NCBI GenBank assembly: GCA_903951635.1
Contig: CAJBCV010000239.1
Location: forward strand, 1 to 41,863
Direction of reading: 5' to 3'
DNA from: an uncultured Planctomycetaceae bacterium
Lineage (GTDB): Bacteria > Planctomycetota > Planctomycetia > Pirellulales > UBA1268
Length of the DNA: 41,863 nucleotides
Every line of letters begins with the position of its first letter. Within the stretch, counting starts at the first letter, position 1. The position numbers and the translations under genes were made by a program. Under the pieces are notes generated by a model. The model was not told the DNA's origin, did not search any database, and saw only the letters and a list, made by a program, of their open reading frames with translations. This document shows, piece by piece, positions 38,154 through 41,863 of the stretch.

Positions 38154-39137
38154 GCGTCAGATTCCCTCGAATGGGGCGGTCGGTCGGTACCGAAAGAGCA
38201 ACGTGTGGCCTCAGCGGCAAACGAAGCGGCGGGGACGTCGGGGCACTGGCTCGACGAATCTGCCTCTCGGAAGCGGCGAGGCGGCGGGGAAAGGATCGTT
38301 CCTTGGCCCGACCTCGCAGATTAGCATCGTATGTCTGAGGGGGCCAATTTCTCGTTCAAAACCGTCTGGAGGAGCCCGATCAGGCCGGATCAGGGCTGCC
38401 AATCACGGGGCGAAACAGGGTTGCGCGATTCCCTCGCTGGTGGGGGTGACGCCCACGGAAATCGCTTCACGGCGTCACCGTGGCCCGGATACCAGCTTGC
38501 CCAACGATAGACGGCTGACGCCGTGGAGGGCACCGCGGAGTTCAGAGACGCGACGGCCGAGGGCTTCGGAGGCGATTCGACGGGGCTCCAGACGTATTGG
38601 ACGTTGAGCCTTCCGGAGGTGTTCCTCGCCATGGTCTGAACCCGCTCCTCGATGATTCCCCACAATTGTTTCCCTCGGGCGGAAAAGGCTCGTGGTTCAA
38701 GGTGGGACAGGATTCGAAGGAACCGGGTTTCACTCGGGAAAAACCAGGGGGCGAGCAAAGCATCAACGTGAAATCCAACGTTGTGCCCCCGGACCTGGCC
38801 GAGGTGGTCGCCGTCTGGCGTCGCCTGCCAGCCGCCGTCCGGGTGGGGATCCTCGCCATCGTTGGAGCCTCGCGACGGTGAAGCCGGGCTGGGCCACGAG
38901 CGATCGGGGACTGCCCCAAGGATTGATCGGCAGGCGTCATCGCCGTTGGCAGGCCTGAACCTCGTCGCCGGGCCCTCATCACCCGGAGAAGAGCCCTTTC
39001 CCGCAGCTGCCACGCGGATTCGATTCCCTTCCGCCGCCCAATTGAATCCGCCTCGAACCGATTCCTTGACGGAAATGAAAGCCTTTCCTACGGTGAAACC
39101 GAAGAGCGCCGATGTGCACTCTTCTGAGAGGTCTTCC
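38154..39137. other. About 1 kb with no convincing gene
   Basis: Frames are open on both strands, including a 264-codon minus frame (38390-39184), but none has a start signal plus family-like sequence, and codon choice lacks the strong third-position G/C bias of neighbours. The region may be degraded coding DNA or promoter-bearing sequence for the protease gene and the toxin-like gene. No tRNA could be folded here. Confidence 0.5.
38445..38479. repeat. Perfect 9-base inverted repeat
   Basis: GGTGACGCC (38445-38453) and GGCGTCACC (38471-38479) can form a 9-base-pair hairpin with a 17-base loop. No T run follows on either strand. Function unknown. Confidence 0.5.
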
Positions 39138-39174
39138 GAGGAGAAGTCCAGTGAACCGGCGAAACACCAAAAAA
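39138..39174 (+). promoter_or_regulatory. Ribosome-binding site, GTG start and A6 run in a frame offset from the toxin-like gene
   Basis: GAGGAGAAG (39138-39146) is a strong ribosome-binding site 7 bases before GTG 39151. That frame reads MNRRNTKKASPRF and stops at 39208-39210. If one A is skipped in the six-A run at 39169-39174, it enters the main gene frame, joining a basic MNRRNTKK start to the LETRAMLAG signal. Explanations: transcriptional or translational slippage, a natural frameshift, or a base-calling error. Confidence 0.6.
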
Positions 39175-39199
39175 GCCTCACCACGCTTCTGCACTGCGC

Positions 39200-40774
39200 A
39201 TGGTGATTGAGTCCCTCGAAACCCGGGCGATGCTCGCTGGCGTGGGGCCCGAATCGTGGAGCGCGCCTGGGATTGCTCCCGCTCCCCTCGGCACCGGGGC
39301 ACTTTCTTCCAGCGGAGTCATTCTGACTTGTTCGAGCCCCACGCCCGGCTCGTCTGGCACCGCCTCGCCTCCTGCCCCAACCTCAGGCTCTGGCGGCACG
39401 ACGTCCGGTGGTGATCTGTGGGATTCCTTCAGCGCTGGATCTGGGGCTGGAGGCTCGACATCCGGCTCCACCGGTGGCCTGAGTACGAATGGCCCAGCGC
39501 TGTCGTCGCAATACACCGGCGGATCGAGCGCTGGCGGTCAGGGAAATGGCACCGTTGGCCCCCTGACGAACGCCGAACTGTGGGGTATGTACTGGTCAGG
39601 TGCTGGGGCCGGTTTCTCGTCAGGCCCAGCCAACGGCTCTCTCGCGAACGCCCCGATCATTTCGGCGAAGTACACCGGCGGCTCGGGCGGCGGGATGGGG
39701 CTCTTCGTCACAGGAGCGACCGGGGCGGATGCGGCAAACTCGGGGAGCCAACAGGGAACAACCGGATCAACCACGCTCACGCTTGCAGATGGCCAATCGC
39801 CCGTGATGACCACGCCGCTGGTTTACCAGTCCGGCAGCGACGACGGGCCGGGGCTCGTCTCGGCCGTGTGGACGGGTGGCGTAGGTGACGTTCAGTTCGT
39901 CTTAGCGGCAGACCAAGACGGCGATTTGACGGGCCGGCCGCTTCCAATCGGCAGACCCGGTACCCCGGTTTTCATTGTGAGCGGATCGGGACAGGGCAGC
40001 CAAGTCGTTTTCGATGGAAGCGACCTGCCCCCAGCCGATGGACCTGGAAACCCGCCACCGGGACCGTCCCGGACGTGGTGCCAGTTTCTCTACGAGGTCT
40101 ATCTCGCTGACTCGGTAACTGTTTATGGCAACACGTCCTTTATGGAGCCCGGCGAGCGGACCTACACGGTTCTTGGATTTTTCATCGGCAATCTGGTTGG
40201 TGTCCGGGGCGTTTCGGATGCTTTCTCCACCGACGATGCCGCTGACGCGCACGAACAAAGCGGAGCCGAAAGGGCGAGTGACGGGGTGTTCGGTGCGATT
40301 GGCCTCGTCTGCACGGCGTTGCCTTTCGCGAAACCGGTGGCATCGGCGATCAGCGGTCCCGGTGCCAAGGCAGCTGGAACCCTGCTGAAAGGAATCGGTA
40401 ATAACCAGCTCGCCGAGATCACTGTAATCATTAGGAATGGGACAACTCACATTGGCGATGATGTCATTTTCCAGGGTAGTCGTGTGTCTGGAGCGGCCAA
40501 TGAGCTGTCTGATTTGGACATAGCCGTGCGTGTTTCTGCAGAAGAGTTTGCGGAACTGATTGCCAAGCGTTTCGGAACGCCAAACCCTGGTTCAGCAAAA
40601 GAAAGCACGATGCTTCACGCAATTGAGACTGGTAAAATACAGGCTGGCGAAGCGGGCCTAAGCGGATTACGCAAGCAGATTCAGCGAATAATTGGGGTGG
40701 ACGTGGACATTTCTGTTATTCAGCGCGGCGGCAACTTCGACAATGGCCCAACGCTTCCGGTGGGAGGGAATTGA
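39200..40774 (+). CDS. Polymorphic-toxin-like secreted protein with C-terminal nucleotidyltransferase domain
   Basis: 524 residues from ATG 39200; a GTG at 39151 in an offset frame probably marks the true start. N-terminus: IESLETRAMLAG, the planctomycete extracellular signal (LExR-type). Residues 30-220 are Gly/Ser/Thr-rich, with two YTGG repeats (SSQYTGGSS and SAKYTGGSG). About 324-405 resembles a pre-toxin linker: a GNLVGVRGVSDAF segment, a RASDGVFGAIG segment, then Ala/Gly-rich helix. The tip (about 408-510) has a nucleotidyltransferase signature: QGSRVSG with G426-S427, then SDLDIAVRV with D438 and D440, and a third acidic pair in VDVDISV (D501, D503). The last 350 bases are clearly more AT-rich than the rest. 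Immunity-like gene follows after one base. A contact- or secretion-delivered toxin that modifies RNA or protein is inferred. Confidence 0.7.
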   Translation: MVIESLETRAMLAGVGPESWSAPGIAPAPLGTGALSSSGVILTCSSPTPGSSGTASPPAPTSGSGGTTSGGDLWDSFSAGSGAGGSTSGSTGGLSTNGPALSSQYTGGSSAGGQGNGTVGPLTNAELWGMYWSGAGAGFSSGPANGSLANAPIISAKYTGGSGGGMGLFVTGATGADAANSGSQQGTTGSTTLTLADGQSPVMTTPLVYQSGSDDGPGLVSAVWTGGVGDVQFVLAADQDGDLTGRPLPIGRPGTPVFIVSGSGQGSQVVFDGSDLPPADGPGNPPPGPSRTWCQFLYEVYLADSVTVYGNTSFMEPGERTYTVLGFFIGNLVGVRGVSDAFSTDDAADAHEQSGAERASDGVFGAIGLVCTALPFAKPVASAISGPGAKAAGTLLKGIGNNQLAEITVIIRNGTTHIGDDVIFQGSRVSGAANELSDLDIAVRVSAEEFAELIAKRFGTPNPGSAKESTMLHAIETGKIQAGEAGLSGLRKQIQRIIGVDVDISVIQRGGNFDNGPTLPVGGN

Positions 40775-40775
40775 G

Positions 40776-41117
40776 GTGGAACTCTACTGCAAGCTTTTCA
40801 TCGATAGCGTTCTTGACAAGCGAGATATCGAGTCAGCAATAATTAAACACCTTGCTGGTAGGTTTGATGGATTTACGATTATATGCGATTGGGCTGAAAT
40901 AGACGTTCAGAAAAACGAGGAGTGGGATCCAGAAAAAACTTCATGGCCAGCAGGATTCCTCTATTCGAAATTCTATGCCGATGTCACGCCCGTAGATGGA
41001 ATTGAAAGATCGCAATATATAATAGAGTTGGCCAAAGTCGTGCGATTACTGCGAGAGCTGGGATGTCTCATTGTTCCGTCGTGTGATTTTGAGGAGGACA
41101 TTTCGGCGCTGTCATAA
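40776..41117 (+). CDS. Putative immunity protein for the upstream toxin-like gene
   Basis: 113 residues. GTG 40776 is chosen because GGGAGG lies 8 bases upstream and it starts one base after the toxin stop; an ATG at 40743, inside the toxin gene, is the alternative. The sequence (VELYCKLFIDSVLDKRDIES, then the IICDWAEIDVQKNEEWDPEK strand, then a VVRLLRELGCLIVPSCDFE end) is acidic, small and cytosolic, as immunity proteins are. It is AT-rich like the toxin tip and unlike flanking genes, so the two probably arrived together. No catalytic motif seen. The specific immunity family is not recognised. Confidence 0.65.
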   Translation: MELYCKLFIDSVLDKRDIESAIIKHLAGRFDGFTIICDWAEIDVQKNEEWDPEKTSWPAGFLYSKFYADVTPVDGIERSQYIIELAKVVRLLRELGCLIVPSCDFEEDISALS

Positions 41118-41131
41118 AAACTGGATCTTGG

Positions 41132-41397
41132 GGGGATTTCCGTGGCAAGCCGCGGCCGATTCATAGAGTGTCGAGGTGAAATCCAGTGAATCCGGCACCT
41201 AGTCTTCCCTGTCAACTGACCACACTGAATGGACGTCGGTCGCCCGGATCGATATAGCAACACCATATCTGTAAATCGCGGACTTCAGAGGTGGGGCATC
41301 TGGCTTCCATGTTCGGTCGGGCACGTTCAGTTTCCCGGTCATCGCTGATCCCGGCGGCCTGCACGCCTGCTGCCACTCCCCTGCCACGGAAATCCCC
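41132..41397. repeat. 16-base inverted repeat flanking DNA downstream of the immunity gene
   Basis: GGGGATTTCCGTGGCA at 41132-41147 recurs as its reverse complement at 41382-41397, with partial matching beyond (CTT, one variable base, then the repeat). The 234 bases between carry no supportable gene. It may mark the edge of a small mobile or recombining cassette. Confidence 0.5.
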
Positions 41398-41414
41398 GAA
41401 GAGCCTGCCTCTGG

Positions 41415-41525
41415 GTGCTGCGGCAAAAGAGCAGCGCTCGATGCTCGCCGGCAACCACCTCGTCGAGCAGTTCCTCCAGATGCGTTCGCTTGGCCGAGTC
41501 CTCGGCCCGGACGGGGGCCGGGCGC
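41415..41525 (-). pseudogene. Possible remnant of a SNF2-type helicase C-terminal domain
   Basis: On the minus strand the fragment SAKRTHLEELLDEVVAGEHR, then ALLFC, resembles the start of the helicase C-terminal domain of SNF2 proteins (Leu-rich helix, then G-H-x-A-L-hydrophobic-F). The following residues do not continue the domain in any frame. The fragment is short, so this is a weak call. Confidence 0.25.
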
Positions 41526-41639
41526 CCGCGCAGAAAACAGCCCGCCGGAGCCATGGATTGCCAGTCGGGCGTAAAGAAAGTGGTGGCGACTCCACGAGGC
41601 CCGGTGCATGAGGTTGAGCGTTTCGGGGAGAATAGACTC

Positions 41640-41863
41640 ATGCTCCTGAAACCTGATGACGCCAAACCTTCCCCGACAATTGTCCGCCGCTGGTTCCCTA
41701 CGGCCTTCTGCCGGATCAGTCCCCTCCCCTCCGCTGGCTTGAGCGGCAGCCCGGTGTGGCTCGTGGAGCCGGATGAAGCTCTCCCTCGAGACCGTGGGCC
41801 ACGGCGTTTCGTCCTCAAGGGCTTTGCCGCGGGCTGGCCGCGGGAGCGGGCCGAGGCGATCCA
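41640..41863 (+). CDS. Phosphotransferase (aminoglycoside/choline kinase-like), 5' partial
   Basis: An ATG at 41640, 9 bases after GGGGAG, opens a frame that runs to the window edge (74 complete codons). The N-terminus MLLKPDDAKPSPTIVRRWF leads to SGSPVWLVEPDEALPRDRG and RRFVLKGFAAGWPRERAEAI. This matches the first lobe of APH-type kinases: a strand with V-W-x-V, then a strand with the ATP-binding Lys in FVLKG. The catalytic HxD region lies beyond the window. The substrate is unknown. Confidence 0.6.
   Translation, partial: MLLKPDDAKPSPTIVRRWFPTAFCRISPLPSAGLSGSPVWLVEPDEALPRDRGPRRFVLKGFAAGWPRERAEAI

Noticed and set aside
35325..38324. 999-codon plus-strand frame
   Set aside because: Antisense of the metalloprotease gene, which has a full zinc motif and signal peptide.
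39010..39045. tRNA or tmRNA T-arm-like sequence (GGATTCGATTCCC)
   Set aside because: The flanking bases do not pair into a 5-base stem and no acceptor or anticodon arm can be built.
38390..39184. 264-codon minus-strand frame in the 1-kb gap
   Set aside because: No ribosome-binding site, no recognisable domain, poor codon bias; may be decayed but cannot be supported.
41291..41611. 106-codon plus-strand frame
   Set aside because: Basic, low-complexity translation without a ribosome-binding site, in degraded DNA.

Overview
The window looks like chromosomal DNA from a planctomycete (phylum Planctomycetota, probably Pirellulales-like). This rests on the GC-rich composition, paralogue families that are expanded almost only in that phylum (DUF1592/DUF1588/DUF1585, DUF1552, DUF1501, DUF1549/DUF1553, the PVC-type haem-binding dehydrogenase and a DUF5117-type metalloprotease), a PEP-CTERM-like protein, and a protein with the planctomycete LExR-type extracellular signal. 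No rRNA, tRNA, CRISPR array or complete insertion sequence was seen.

Layout. 1-279: 5' part of a minus-strand secreted or membrane protein. 567-4504: a DUF1592-family cytochrome and a DUF1552 protein, translationally coupled. 4573-5967: exported alpha/beta-hydrolase-like protein. 5983-10465 (minus): hom, an ApgM-family gene and lysC, a homoserine/threonine operon in which the ApgM-like enzyme is plausibly the homoserine kinase. 10756-11835: M42 aminopeptidase. 12086-18215: chaperone block groEL1-groES-groEL2-dnaJ-grpE, then FmdB-type and YacG zinc proteins. 18357-20136: an unusual cluster of three DUF2294 (MpsC-like) paralogues around a csrA gene that carries a 12-copy hexamer repeat coding for (Gly-Asn)12. 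20464-22995 (minus): a small membrane protein, a PEP-CTERM-like protein and a SAM methyltransferase. 23246-24472: integral membrane protein. 24562-31349: a 1731-residue WD40/cytochrome/DUF1549/DUF1553 protein and its DUF1501 partner. 31383-38153 (minus): DUF5117-type metalloprotease, a degenerate receiver-like protein and a PVC-type haem protein. 38154-39137: about 1 kb with no convincing gene. 39151-41117: a polymorphic-toxin-like secreted protein with a C-terminal nucleotidyltransferase domain, followed after one base by a likely immunity gene. 41118-41639: degraded DNA. 41640-end: start of a phosphotransferase gene.

Three themes stand out. Secreted or periplasmic cytochrome-type proteins are paired with Tat-exported partners. 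A protein-folding block runs straight into small zinc proteins and a csrA/DUF2294 group that may be a post-transcriptional or energy-related regulatory unit. A toxin-immunity module has a planctomycete-type export signal, an AT-rich exchanged tip and an apparent one-base frame offset at an A6 run near its start. The toxin-immunity module and the csrA/DUF2294 cluster are the best candidates for something undescribed.
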